From Flavobacteriales bacterium (lineage in GTDB: Bacteria > Bacteroidota > Bacteroidia > Flavobacteriales_F > PHOS-HE28), in contig JACJZJ010000003.1 of the NCBI GenBank assembly GCA_020635675.1, positions 1 through 64,000 on the forward strand: DNA of 64,000 nucleotides, in the 5' to 3' direction. The notes under the pieces are model-generated. The model was not told the origin of the DNA and did not search any database. It was given only the letters and a program-made list of their open reading frames with translations. This document shows positions 8,089 to 18,864 of the stretch, one piece after another; positions within the stretch are counted from its first letter, which is position 1, and each line of letters opens with the position of its first letter. The translations under genes were made by a program, and so were the position numbers.

Positions 8089-9996
8089 TCAACGGACCAC
8101 GGACATACGTTTGGTGAGCTGCGCGCCATTGGCGCTGAGGGTGTAGAAGTACACGCCCTCGGTCAACTGGTCGGTGTTCACCTGGATGCTGTGCGATCCG
8201 GCACTCTGCCGACCCTCGTCCAATGTCATGACCACCTTGCCGCTCAGGTCGTGCACGGCGAAGGTCACGCTGGCCGCCAGGTCCAGGTCGTAGGGGATCA
8301 TGGTGGTGCCCCGTGCCGGGTTGGGGAAGCACTGGCCAAGGCCCACGCCGTTGCGACGGTCGACCTCCGCGATGCCGATCGAAGGATCGAACACCAACCG
8401 CACCATCGGTGTGCTCGTGACATAGAACCAGGTGTCCGTCGGCGTGTCGTAGAGGAGTGATTCACCGGGGACGCTCTCACCCGAAATGGCCGCGGCCACG
8501 TTGTCGGTGCCACCGAAATGCTCCAGCACCGCGGTGTATTCCTCGCCGGCGTTCAGGTCTACGGGATTGTTTAGAAGCAGGGTGATCCACTTGGACTGGT
8601 TGGCACCTGTGAGTTGCGTGGCGCTCGTCACCTCGAATTCGTTGGTCGACTCAAGGAAATCGAGGTTCTGGTCGAGCAATTGGGCATCGAAGGTGGCGCC
8701 CACAGCCGTATTGCCGCTTCCATTGGCCACACACACCTGTATCGCATAGACCGTGGCGCTCGCCTCGGCCCAGAAGATGTTGCCGATCATGAACGCCTCG
8801 CCATCGTTGTCGTAGGCGTTCAGCTCCCTGCCGTTCGGATCGCGCTTGCCGTTGTCCATCGCATAGATGAACGGGTCCACGGAGAAGCTCTTCGCGGCCA
8901 TGTTGTCTTCAGGATATCCGTCCGCACTGTCCGATGACGCCGTGAAGGTCACGTCATAGTCGTCCGCCATGGCGGGCGGCACGAACCCATCGATGATGAC
9001 GCTGTCCATCACGGCATGGGCAGGCATGGTCACCGTTCCCGTCTGATCGAAGATGGAAGTGCCCCCGGAGTTGGCCACGTTCACGTTGAACTGTACGTCG
9101 GTCGCCATGGAACCGAAATTCTCGAACCGACCGCGGAAGTTCAATTCCCGCAGCTGGCTGTAGGGGTAGATGTTGTATTCGATGTTGTCCGTCAGCCCGA
9201 AGTCCTCCCAGGAGTCCAGGTCGGCCGCCACCAAACGGATGTCCGTCGGATGCGACTCCACGATCTGGACATCGTCGATCTGCCAGAAGTAGTGGGTGAT
9301 GTTGCCGCTCGTGTTGCCTTCGTGGGAGAAGCGGAAGCGCACGTTGGTGGGATCGACGGCGATGGCATCGCTCAGATCGAATCGGCGGGTGTGTGTGCCG
9401 ATCGACTCGTTCACGGTGATGGAATTGTTCGTTTCGGCATAGGTGGCGATCGTGAAGCGGGTCGGCCACGTGACGCCTCCGTCGGTGCTCACGTCCACAA
9501 AATGCCCGGGATCATTGGAGCAGCACCACACGAGGTCCTCCTCGAAGGCCAGATAGCAATCCGGCGTGGCGCTCAGGTCCAGCACCGGGGAGACCAGGTA
9601 GCCGTCCAGCACCTGGCAGGTCGTACAGCCGTTGTTGAACAGGTTGCTGTCGAAGATCATGAACCCGTTGCTGAACGTAGTGCTCGTGATGTGTTCGGAC
9701 GGGGTGCAGAAATCGCCGTTCGGACCGTCCGTGTCATAGGCCCAGACGCTCCCGTCGGCGCCGGCTACCGTCCATGCATCGAAACCATTGTTCCCGGCCA
9801 GTCCATTGGCGAAGTCCTCGTAGAAAACGACATCACCGGGGCCGGCCTTGGGTGTACCCTGTGCGGCGGGTTCCTTCACCGCCTGTACCACGGCCTTTTG
9901 GAAGGTCCGGGGATGCGGAGCCCAACCGGTCCGTTGGGCCGAAAGGCCGCCTGCGATCGTCAGCAGGCAGCATGAGAGGTAGATCTTGTTCATCAT
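8089..9996 (-). CDS. Secreted paralogue C, T9SS type A sorting-domain protein
   Basis: The 635-aa protein has a signal peptide (MMNKIYLSCCLLTIAGGLSAQ), a lectin-like region from VVFYEDFANGLAGNNGF to YFWQIDDVQIVE, a beta region with NIEYNIYPYSQLRELNF, and the shared module (EAFMIGNIFWA, LEHFGGTDNV, TSTPMVRLVFDPSIGIAEV). A type A sorting domain closes it (CFPNPARGTTMIPY to RMSVVR). It carries more cysteines than its relatives (GCTTC and WCCSND in the lectin-like part), which may form surface disulfides. It ends in YDTPTDTWFYVTSTPMVR, nearly identical to the matching stretch of paralogue B. Two adjacent ATGs (9996, 9993) are possible starts. It has a -7 box and a short leader hairpin. Confidence 0.85.
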   Translation of the reverse strand: MMNKIYLSCCLLTIAGGLSAQRTGWAPHPRTFQKAVVQAVKEPAAQGTPKAGPGDVVFYEDFANGLAGNNGFDAWTVAGADGSVWAYDTDGPNGDFCTPSEHITSTTFSNGFMIFDSNLFNNGCTTCQVLDGYLVSPVLDLSATPDCYLAFEEDLVWCCSNDPGHFVDVSTDGGVTWPTRFTIATYAETNNSITVNESIGTHTRRFDLSDAIAVDPTNVRFRFSHEGNTSGNITHYFWQIDDVQIVESHPTDIRLVAADLDSWEDFGLTDNIEYNIYPYSQLRELNFRGRFENFGSMATDVQFNVNVANSGGTSIFDQTGTVTMPAHAVMDSVIIDGFVPPAMADDYDVTFTASSDSADGYPEDNMAAKSFSVDPFIYAMDNGKRDPNGRELNAYDNDGEAFMIGNIFWAEASATVYAIQVCVANGSGNTAVGATFDAQLLDQNLDFLESTNEFEVTSATQLTGANQSKWITLLLNNPVDLNAGEEYTAVLEHFGGTDNVAAAISGESVPGESLLYDTPTDTWFYVTSTPMVRLVFDPSIGIAEVDRRNGVGLGQCFPNPARGTTMIPYDLDLAASVTFAVHDLSGKVVMTLDEGRQSAGSHSIQVNTDQLTEGVYFYTLSANGAQLTKRMSVVR

Positions 9997-10007
9997 GTTT
10001 CTTTTTG

Positions 10008-10029
10008 GATCCCTTGTTGCGAAGGGATC
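10008..10029 (-). other. Leader inverted repeat of secreted paralogue C
   Basis: GATCCCTT and AAGGGATC form a perfect 8-bp inverted repeat around 6 bases, between the -7 box and the start of paralogue C. It could fold in the mRNA leader or be a protein site. Confidence 0.4.
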
Positions 10030-10030
10030 G

Positions 10031-10038
10031 TGAAGGTA
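10031..10038 (-). promoter_or_regulatory. -7 box TACCTTCA before secreted paralogue C
   Basis: A TAnnTTcA variant of the -7 box, 34 bases upstream of the ATG. No -33 TTG at standard spacing. Confidence 0.4.
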
Positions 10039-10170
10039 GCAGATCGGATCTGCCCATTGCTGGGAACGGGTGGAGATGGATCGAACAATGGACGCGCCCA
10101 GGTCGCGCCCCGTGTGCCGCGCCGCACGCCACAACGCGCTGCTGATATACAGGTCCGACCGGGTCGGGGC

Positions 10171-10199
10171 AAAGAAAAAGGGCCCCGGATGGGGCCCTT
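10171..10199 (-). terminator. Terminator hairpin with T-tract after secreted paralogue D
   Basis: A 9-bp stem (AAGGGCCCC with GGGGCCCTT) and a 4-base loop lie 22 bases past the paralogue D stop. Read on the minus strand, the hairpin runs into TTTTTCTTT, giving a classic intrinsic terminator. Confidence 0.83.
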
Positions 10200-10221
10200 C
10201 TCCTTGTTCGGTCGCCGTCGC

Positions 10222-12093
10222 TCAACGGTTGTTCACCATCATGCGGCGCGTCAGACGGGTCTGGTCGGCCGTCAGCGTGTAGCTGTAAAGACCGTTGGCC
10301 AGGTCGCTGGCGTTGAAGTCGATCAGGTGTGTGCCGGCCGGTTTCGCCCCCATGTCCTGGCTGAACACCACCTTGCCGTTCACGTCCACCACTTCGAAGC
10401 TGACGTGGTGCGTGGCGCTGAGGCTGTACTGGATCGAGGTGTTGCCATTGAAGGGGTTCGGCATGTTCACACCGAGGCTGACGCCGTTGGTGCTCTCCAA
10501 TTCGGGCACGCCCACCGCATTGCCCAGGAACATGCGCACCATCGGAGTGGCGAGCAGGTAGTACCAGGTGTCGTCCGTGTAATCATAGAAGAACGAGGTC
10601 TGGGCCGGCGGTGTGCCGCTGGCGGCCACGCGCACGGAGCCACCACCGAAGTGGTTCAGCACGCCGACGTAGTCCGCTCCCGCGTCCAGGCTCACCGGGG
10701 TCTGCAGGGGGATGTAGGTGAAATTGTTGCCACCGACCGAATTGTACTCGGACGCATTGGTCTCATGGTCACCGCTCTCCTCCACGAGGTCCAGGTTGGC
10801 GTCGAGCAGTTCGCTGTGCACCACCAGGCCATCGTCACTGGTGCCGAACACCACACCGATGCCGTAGCACATCGAGTTGGTCTCGGTGACCTCGAACACG
10901 TTGCCGATCGTGTAGCCGTCCGTGCCATTGGCGAAGAAGGAACCGGCGGCGTTGTTGTCGCGGGCCCAGGCGTTCGAGCCGTCGGCCAGCGCCGTGCCGG
11001 TGATCTCCATGGCCTTGCTGCCGGTGTTGTTGCTCATGTCGTCGTCGGTCTGGTCTGCCGAAACGGTCACGTTCACCGTGATGGTGCCGGGGGCGGTCGG
11101 GGTGTAACCCGTGCTCACGATGATGGTGTCCACCTGGCTCGGCGCCGAGGTGGCCACCGGGCTGGAGGAGTAGGTGCCGACCGGGTTGCCGTCAAGCAGG
11201 ATCTCGGCGGTAAGCACCACGTTCGTCTGGGCCAGACCGCCATTGTTCACCACGGCAGCGCCCACGTTCATCGGACCGGCCTGCTCCAGCGGGAGCATGG
11301 TGTATTGCAGCGAACGGACGCTCTCATCGAAAACGTCCTGCGTCACATCTTCCGTGAATACATCGTTCACCGCGAGGTTGTTGGGCAGGATCTGGTTGAC
11401 GCAAATGTCATCGACCGCGATACCGGTGGCCCAGTTGCCCGTGCCGCCATCGCTCCAGTGCCAACGTAGTTTCACGTCGGGCATCCCATCGAATGCGCTC
11501 AGGTCCGCCACGAGGCCCTGCCACGCGGTGCTGGCCGAGATCGTCAACACGTCCGTGAACGTGGTACCACCATCGGAACTGGCCTGCAGGACCGTGGGTC
11601 CGCCACCGAAGTTCTCATCGCTGTAGATCCGGAAGCCGACCGACATGGCGGTCAAGCCCGTGAAATCCATGGACGGCGTGGTCAGGTTCACGTCGATCAG
11701 GTCGCAATTGCAGGGGTCCGGATCATCGTTGGCCATGATGAACAGGTTGCCCGGGGGGATGTCCGGCACGGGGAAATAGCCGCCGGTGTTCGCCACTGCG
11801 GCGTCACCGATGTACCAGGCGTCCACGAAGGTGCCAAGGCCGGTTCCGGTGTTGTCGTCCTGTTGTTCCACCTGGGGGCCGATGTCCCAACCTGCGGATA
11901 CCAGGGCGGACACGGTGGTGGCTTCGAAATCCTCGGCCAGCACACAGCTGCCGCTCTTCAACACCGCCGGCAGCATCCCGCTCGGGGTGGGCATCTTGGG
12001 GGTGATCCGCTTGGTCGGCCGCTGCACCTGTATCTGTGCCATCAGCCCCCCGGAGATCGCCACCGCAATGGTCATTGCGTAGACCTTTTTCAT
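10222..12093 (-). CDS. Secreted paralogue D, T9SS type A sorting-domain protein
   Basis: The 623-aa protein has a signal peptide (MKKVYAMTIAVAISGGLMAQ), a lectin-like region beginning CVLAEDFEATTVSALVSAG and ending ATGIAVDDICVNQ, a beta region (PNNLAVNDVFTED, then a CARDB-like stretch with QTDDDMSNNTGS), and the shared module (DGYTIGNVFEVT, LNHFGGGSVR, LATPMVRMFLGNAVGVPELE). The tail, MPNPFNGNTSIQYSL to RRMMVNNR, is a clear type A sorting domain with the VDVNGKVVFSQDM and GLYSYTLT blocks. The lectin-like part differs most from the other copies, with an extra GGGPTVLQASSDGG stretch. No catalytic residues are recognised. The ATG was chosen because a good signal peptide starts there. Confidence 0.86.
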   Translation of the reverse strand: MKKVYAMTIAVAISGGLMAQIQVQRPTKRITPKMPTPSGMLPAVLKSGSCVLAEDFEATTVSALVSAGWDIGPQVEQQDDNTGTGLGTFVDAWYIGDAAVANTGGYFPVPDIPPGNLFIMANDDPDPCNCDLIDVNLTTPSMDFTGLTAMSVGFRIYSDENFGGGPTVLQASSDGGTTFTDVLTISASTAWQGLVADLSAFDGMPDVKLRWHWSDGGTGNWATGIAVDDICVNQILPNNLAVNDVFTEDVTQDVFDESVRSLQYTMLPLEQAGPMNVGAAVVNNGGLAQTNVVLTAEILLDGNPVGTYSSSPVATSAPSQVDTIIVSTGYTPTAPGTITVNVTVSADQTDDDMSNNTGSKAMEITGTALADGSNAWARDNNAAGSFFANGTDGYTIGNVFEVTETNSMCYGIGVVFGTSDDGLVVHSELLDANLDLVEESGDHETNASEYNSVGGNNFTYIPLQTPVSLDAGADYVGVLNHFGGGSVRVAASGTPPAQTSFFYDYTDDTWYYLLATPMVRMFLGNAVGVPELESTNGVSLGVNMPNPFNGNTSIQYSLSATHHVSFEVVDVNGKVVFSQDMGAKPAGTHLIDFNASDLANGLYSYTLTADQTRLTRRMMVNNR

Positions 12094-12138
12094 CGTTCGC
12101 TCGACTTTTAAGGGGTTAACGTTCGTTCGAAAGGACCC

Positions 12139-12146
12139 CAAAGATA
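12139..12146 (-). promoter_or_regulatory. -7 box TATCTTTG before secreted paralogue D
   Basis: Exact TAnnTTTG match, 45 bases upstream of the ATG. No -33 TTG at standard spacing. Confidence 0.55.
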
Positions 12147-12229
12147 ACCGCTTTGCCACCAAGGGCCGGACCGGTGGCCCCGGCGGAAAGTCCGAAGCGA
12201 TGACCAAGCTTGCAGGGCCATGAACGGCA

Positions 12230-12252
12230 GGACCCCGCGCGAGGCGGGGTCC
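12230..12252 (-). terminator. Terminator hairpin after secreted paralogue E
   Basis: A 9-bp stem (GGACCCCGC with GCGGGGTCC) and 5-base loop, 27 bases past the stop of paralogue E. No T-tract. Confidence 0.7.
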
Positions 12253-12278
12253 CGGACATGGCGGAGGTCCCTTTCGAA

Positions 12279-14123
12279 CTAACGGTCCATCGCGCGAACG
12301 ATGCGCGTGCTCGTTGTCGATCCGTCCACGTCCATCACCAACACATAGCTCCCCGCGGCCAGATCGCCTCCGGGGATGTCCCATTCATGGTGCCCGGCCC
12401 CCTTCTGGATCGGTGCTCCGGTGGCTACGGTCCTTCCCAAAGGGTCCATCAGCTTCCAGCCCACCCGCGCAGGGCGGGACAGGTCCAGGATGGCGGTACA
12501 CGAGGACGTGAAGACCGTTGGCCGGGCACCGATGGATGCAAAGCCCGCCTGCGGCCCATCGATCCCCACATCCGGGCCGAAGTTCATGCGTACCATCGGC
12601 GTCACTTCGATATAGTACCAGGTGCCGTCCACGTCCTGGATCAGGGAGGTCTGCGCGATACTGGTCCCACTTGTGGCGGTCCAGACCTCATCGCTGCCGC
12701 CGTAGTGGTTGATCGCCACGAAATAATCGGCGTCCTGGTCCAGCGTCACCGGGGAGATCAGCGGCAATGTGATGAACTTGGCATCGCCCAGGTGGTTCAG
12801 GTCGCTGTTCGTGACGGTGTGCTCATCGGTCTCCATGACATAGTCCAGGTTGGCGTCGTACAGCACGGCGTTGATGATCGCACCGGCATCGGTGCGGTCG
12901 CTCACGGCCACATCGATCCCCGTGAGCACGTCGTCGAAATCCTGGACATGGAACCAGTTGCCCAACTGGTACGCGTCACCGCCGTTGTCATAGTCGCCGT
13001 CCATGGCACCCCGGTCCCGCGCAAATAGGAACTCGTCTATCGCGAAGCGCTGGGCGATGCTGTTGTCCGAGGGTTCGTCATCCGTTTGGTCCTGCGCCAC
13101 CTGGATGTCCAGCAGCCAGTCGCCCTGCACGGCCACGGGGGTGAATCCCTCGATGAAAAGGCTGTCCACCTGGCCAGGCGCGAGATCGATGGACGAACTG
13201 GTCAATGTCACATCGTTGGGGCCTGGTCCATCAACGTCCACCACGAGATGCACGTTGGTCTGCGGCTCGGAGCCGTTGTTCATCACGATCCCCTTGAAGT
13301 GGAGCGGACGCACCTCGTTCAATGGGTATATGGAATAGGGAAGGGAGGCGAAATCGGATTCGGCCGTGCTCCAATCCGAGTAGGTGGCGCTGAGCAGGCG
13401 CAGGTCATTGTCGTCCGCGGCGACCAGGGATACATCGTCGACCTGCCAGGAGTAAGTGTAGCCTTCGGTGCTCAGCCAATGGAACCGGATACGGATGTCA
13501 TTGGAACCACCGTTCAAGGCGTCGCTGATGTTGATCACGATCTCCTGTGCCAGGGGTGCGCCGGGGGTGCTCACATTTCCGGGAATATCGGTGTTCACCG
13601 GATAGGTGGTCCAGTTGGCTCCACCGTTGGCGCTCACCTCCACCAGCGTCTGGTCATCGTTCAGCTGCCGAAAGCTCTGCTCGAACCGCAACAACATGGT
13701 GCTCACCGTATCCAGACCGGTGATCGCCGGGGACGTGATCGTGGTGTTCTCCAGAACGCCGGGCACACCGTTCAGGTCCGAATCGGCCACGATCCAATGC
13801 CCACCGGGAAATCCGCTGGTGCTTTGGAGCGGACCCGGCGTGAACCCGCCCGTATTGCCCGTGCTGGTGATCGCCCAGTCGACCGGTCCGGTAAGTGTGT
13901 TCACGGACCAGCCGTTCATTCCATTCTCGAAGTCCTCGCTCCAGAGCGTTGCTCCGGCCGATCGGGTGATGCTACCTGTGGGCCGGGAGGCATCGTGGCC
14001 ACCCTGGCCGACGGCCGTGACCGGCTGTTTCATGGCCCGGCCGGGATAGGGTTGCAGAGGCGGTTGGGCGCTTGATGCGCCGATCAGGATGATCCCGAAA
14101 AAAGTGTTGAGTTCGCGCAGCAT
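12279..14123 (-). CDS. Secreted paralogue E, T9SS type A sorting-domain protein
   Basis: The 614-aa protein begins with a signal peptide (MLRELNTFFGIILIGASSAQ), followed by a lectin-like region from LWSEDFENGMNGWSVN to YTYSWQVDDVSLV, a beta region starting DDNDLRLLSATYSDW with a CARDB-like part (QTDDEPSDNSIAQRF), and the shared module (DYDNGGDAYQLGNWFHV, INHYGGSDEVW, EVTPMVRMNFGPDVGI). The C-terminal domain (ILDLSRPARVGWKLMD to STRIVRAMDR) is a weaker match to type A sorting domains and lacks the usual YPNP opening, but its position and ending fit. Closest in motifs to paralogue B. It is the first of the array in transcription order. Confidence 0.83.
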   Translation of the reverse strand: MLRELNTFFGIILIGASSAQPPLQPYPGRAMKQPVTAVGQGGHDASRPTGSITRSAGATLWSEDFENGMNGWSVNTLTGPVDWAITSTGNTGGFTPGPLQSTSGFPGGHWIVADSDLNGVPGVLENTTITSPAITGLDTVSTMLLRFEQSFRQLNDDQTLVEVSANGGANWTTYPVNTDIPGNVSTPGAPLAQEIVINISDALNGGSNDIRIRFHWLSTEGYTYSWQVDDVSLVAADDNDLRLLSATYSDWSTAESDFASLPYSIYPLNEVRPLHFKGIVMNNGSEPQTNVHLVVDVDGPGPNDVTLTSSSIDLAPGQVDSLFIEGFTPVAVQGDWLLDIQVAQDQTDDEPSDNSIAQRFAIDEFLFARDRGAMDGDYDNGGDAYQLGNWFHVQDFDDVLTGIDVAVSDRTDAGAIINAVLYDANLDYVMETDEHTVTNSDLNHLGDAKFITLPLISPVTLDQDADYFVAINHYGGSDEVWTATSGTSIAQTSLIQDVDGTWYYIEVTPMVRMNFGPDVGIDGPQAGFASIGARPTVFTSSCTAILDLSRPARVGWKLMDPLGRTVATGAPIQKGAGHHEWDIPGGDLAAGSYVLVMDVDGSTTSTRIVRAMDR

Positions 14124-14174
14124 GGTCCGCGTGGTTTTCGTTTCCTAGGCCGTACGCCGTGATGGGCCGGCGAT

Positions 14175-14182
14175 CGAAACTA
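14175..14182 (-). promoter_or_regulatory. -7 box TAGTTTCG before secreted paralogue E
   Basis: TAnnTTcG variant, 51 bases upstream of the ATG, in the gap before gcvP. No -33 TTG at standard spacing. Confidence 0.4.
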
Positions 14183-14337
14183 CCCGCGCGGAAAGCCTTG
14201 CTGGACGTGGAATGTGACGCGAGGGGACCCGGTGGTCGAACCGTTGGGCCTTCCCCAGAAAGGTCCAAGCTACCGCAACGCCGGGCCGTTCCGCCGGCTA
14301 TTGTGAGCGGCGGTGGATCACGTGACGAAAGCCTCGG

Positions 14338-17202
<2,865 letters not shown>

Positions 17203-17225
17203 GGGAAGGGTCTAGGAAAAGCCTG

Positions 17226-17233
17226 CGAATATA
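17226..17233 (-). promoter_or_regulatory. -7 box TATATTCG before gcvP
   Basis: TAnnTTcG variant ending 23 bases before the gcvP ATG. The inverted repeat at 17252-17270 occupies its -33 region. Confidence 0.5.
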
Positions 17234-17251
17234 GCGACCACCGACGCGCGT

Positions 17252-17270
17252 GGCCTGCGTCACGCAGGCC
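17252..17270. repeat. Perfect inverted repeat between divergent promoters, possible operator
   Basis: GGCCTGCG and CGCAGGCC form a perfect 8-bp inverted repeat around TCA. It lies midway between the gcvP -7 box and the plus-strand box at 17293, roughly at the -33 position of both, where a dimeric regulator could control both genes. The operator role is inference. Confidence 0.5.
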
Positions 17271-17292
17271 GGTCCGAGCGCACGGTGCGGTC

Positions 17293-17300
17293 TATATTTG
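17293..17300 (+). promoter_or_regulatory. -7 box TATATTTG before the 17310 gene
   Basis: Exact TAnnTTTG match ending nine bases before the ATG. Confidence 0.62.
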
Positions 17301-17309
17301 GCCGCGATC

Positions 17310-17936
17310 ATGCACCGCGCTCTTCCCCTTTTGTTGTTGTTCCTGTCAGGTGCCATGGTCAACGGGCAGGATCGCATCCTGCTTATGAACGGCCAGACGC
17401 TGAAAGGCCGGGTGCTCGGGCAGAGCACGCTGGAAGTGCGCTATCAGGTGCGCCACGGCGATCATCTCCGCGAGCGTTCGGAACCCACCGAAAGCGTCTT
17501 CTCGGTCACGGACAGCCTGGGTCGCGAGAAGGTCTGGTATTTCATGGACACGCTGTTCGGGAACGAGTATTCGATCGACCAGATGCGCTGGTATATCAAG
17601 GGCGAGCAGGATGCCCGGAAGGGCTACCGTCCGCTCTGGTCGATGCTGGGCGGTTTTGCGGTGGGCGCGGGTGCAGTGCTCGCGTTCGACCTGGAGGTGA
17701 CCTCCTTGTTCATCCCGCCCGCCTACGCTGGTCTAATGGCGCTGCCACGCGTACATGTCACCCGGGGTTCCATCACGGACCCGTTGATGGAGGGCGATCC
17801 CTTCTACGCCACCGGCTATGCCCAGGTGGGGCGTACGAAGCGCGTGCTGCGCGGTCTGTATTCCACGTTCGCCGGTGTCGCGGTCGGGCTGGCGGTGCGG
17901 CAGTTCATCATCAACCCGAACCTGCCCGAGCCGTGA
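17310..17936 (+). CDS. Uncharacterised membrane protein with signal peptide
   Basis: The 208-aa product has a signal peptide (MHRALPLLLLFLSGAMVNGQ) and a short beta-like stretch, DRILLMNGQTLKGRVLGQST, resembling the small beta domains that begin many Bacteroidota periplasmic proteins. Two hydrophobic stretches follow (about residues 128-160 and 185-203), so the C-terminal half is probably membrane-embedded. I do not recognise a named family. The start at 17310 is supported by the adjacent -7 box; an in-frame ATG at 17250 lies upstream of that box. The stop overlaps the next gene's GTG as GTGA, so the two membrane proteins are probably made together. Confidence 0.72.
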   Translation: MHRALPLLLLFLSGAMVNGQDRILLMNGQTLKGRVLGQSTLEVRYQVRHGDHLRERSEPTESVFSVTDSLGREKVWYFMDTLFGNEYSIDQMRWYIKGEQDARKGYRPLWSMLGGFAVGAGAVLAFDLEVTSLFIPPAYAGLMALPRVHVTRGSITDPLMEGDPFYATGYAQVGRTKRVLRGLYSTFAGVAVGLAVRQFIINPNLPEP

Positions 17937-18799
17937 ACGGCCCCGACATCCGCTCCCCCCTGTTGCGGGCGCTGGTGTATGGGCACGTATGGCTTGGGGC
18001 GGGTGCGTTCGCGCAGGTCTGGCTCACATGTCATCTCGTGCCCTTGCATGCCGAGCGGTGGCCGGCGGCCATTGCCGCGGGTCTTGCAACGGTTTCCGCC
18101 TATGGCTTCATGCGTCTGGCAGGCATGCCGGACGGCATCGCCTCCTCGGAGCATCTGGCCTGGGTACACCGCCATCGGCAGGGGATGCGTGTCCTAGTGG
18201 TCCTTTGCGGAGCGGTGTCCGCCGCGTTGTTGCTGCCGCTCGCGCGCGAGGCCTGGTGGGTGGCGCTCCTGCTGGGCCCCGCGATCGCCCTGTACATCGT
18301 GCCTTTCGGTGCCGGGGAGCAAAGCGGATTGCGTCACATCCCTTTCGTCAAGGTCTTCCTCATCGCCTTGGTATGGAGCGGGGTGGTGGTGGTCTTTCCG
18401 TTCGCGGCACACGCTGACGAGAATTCCCCGCTGCTGGTCTACCTCGGATTGGAGCGTTCTTGTTTCGTACTCGCCATCACCCTGCCGTTCGATGTGCGCG
18501 ACATGCATGTGGACGATGCTGCGCACCGCACCGTTCCCCAGATGATCGGCGGTCGCGCGACCAAGGTGCTGGCCATTGTCCTTTTGATGCTTTCACTGAC
18601 CATCGTTGCCCTCATCTGCATGACCCAGGGTCTTTTTGGCGAACTGGTCGGGGCGTTCGCCGCCTACATCTGCACCGCCGTCCTCGTTCTGCGAAGCGAT
18701 CCATCACGTTCCACGATCCACTACAACCTGTTGCTCGACGGGACCTTGGTGCTCGTACCGGCGTTCATCGCATTGGGTATGTCGTTGCCCATACCCTGA
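17933..18799 (+). CDS. Polytopic membrane protein, UbiA-prenyltransferase-like
   Basis: This 288-aa protein has about eight hydrophobic segments. One loop reads LPFDVRDMHVDD with HRTVPQMIGGRATK after it, which resembles the second aspartate motif of UbiA-type prenyltransferases (DxRD followed by a T-x-P-x-x-x-G stretch). The first NDxxDxxxD motif of that family is not evident, so catalytic activity is doubtful; it may be a diverged relative. The start is GTG, because this codon overlaps the upstream stop (GTGA) and no ATG fits the membrane topology. Seen only: membrane topology and the single motif. The UbiA link is inference. Confidence 0.6.
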   Translation: MNGPDIRSPLLRALVYGHVWLGAGAFAQVWLTCHLVPLHAERWPAAIAAGLATVSAYGFMRLAGMPDGIASSEHLAWVHRHRQGMRVLVVLCGAVSAALLLPLAREAWWVALLLGPAIALYIVPFGAGEQSGLRHIPFVKVFLIALVWSGVVVVFPFAAHADENSPLLVYLGLERSCFVLAITLPFDVRDMHVDDAAHRTVPQMIGGRATKVLAIVLLMLSLTIVALICMTQGLFGELVGAFAAYICTAVLVLRSDPSRSTIHYNLLLDGTLVLVPAFIALGMSLPIP

Positions 18800-18830
18800 C
18801 CTTCGGCAGGGGTGCACGGAACGCAGCGGC

Positions 18831-18838
18831 TACTTTTG
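18831..18838 (+). promoter_or_regulatory. -7 box TACTTTTG before kynU-kmo
   Basis: Exact TAnnTTTG match, 26 bases before the kynU ATG. Confidence 0.58.
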
Positions 18839-18864
18839 ACCGACCCTGCACACAGGCACGACCA

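Noticed and set aside
17203..17309. Glycine riboswitch before gcvP
   Set aside because: The -7 box ends 23 bases before the gcvP ATG, leaving too short a leader for a riboswitch.
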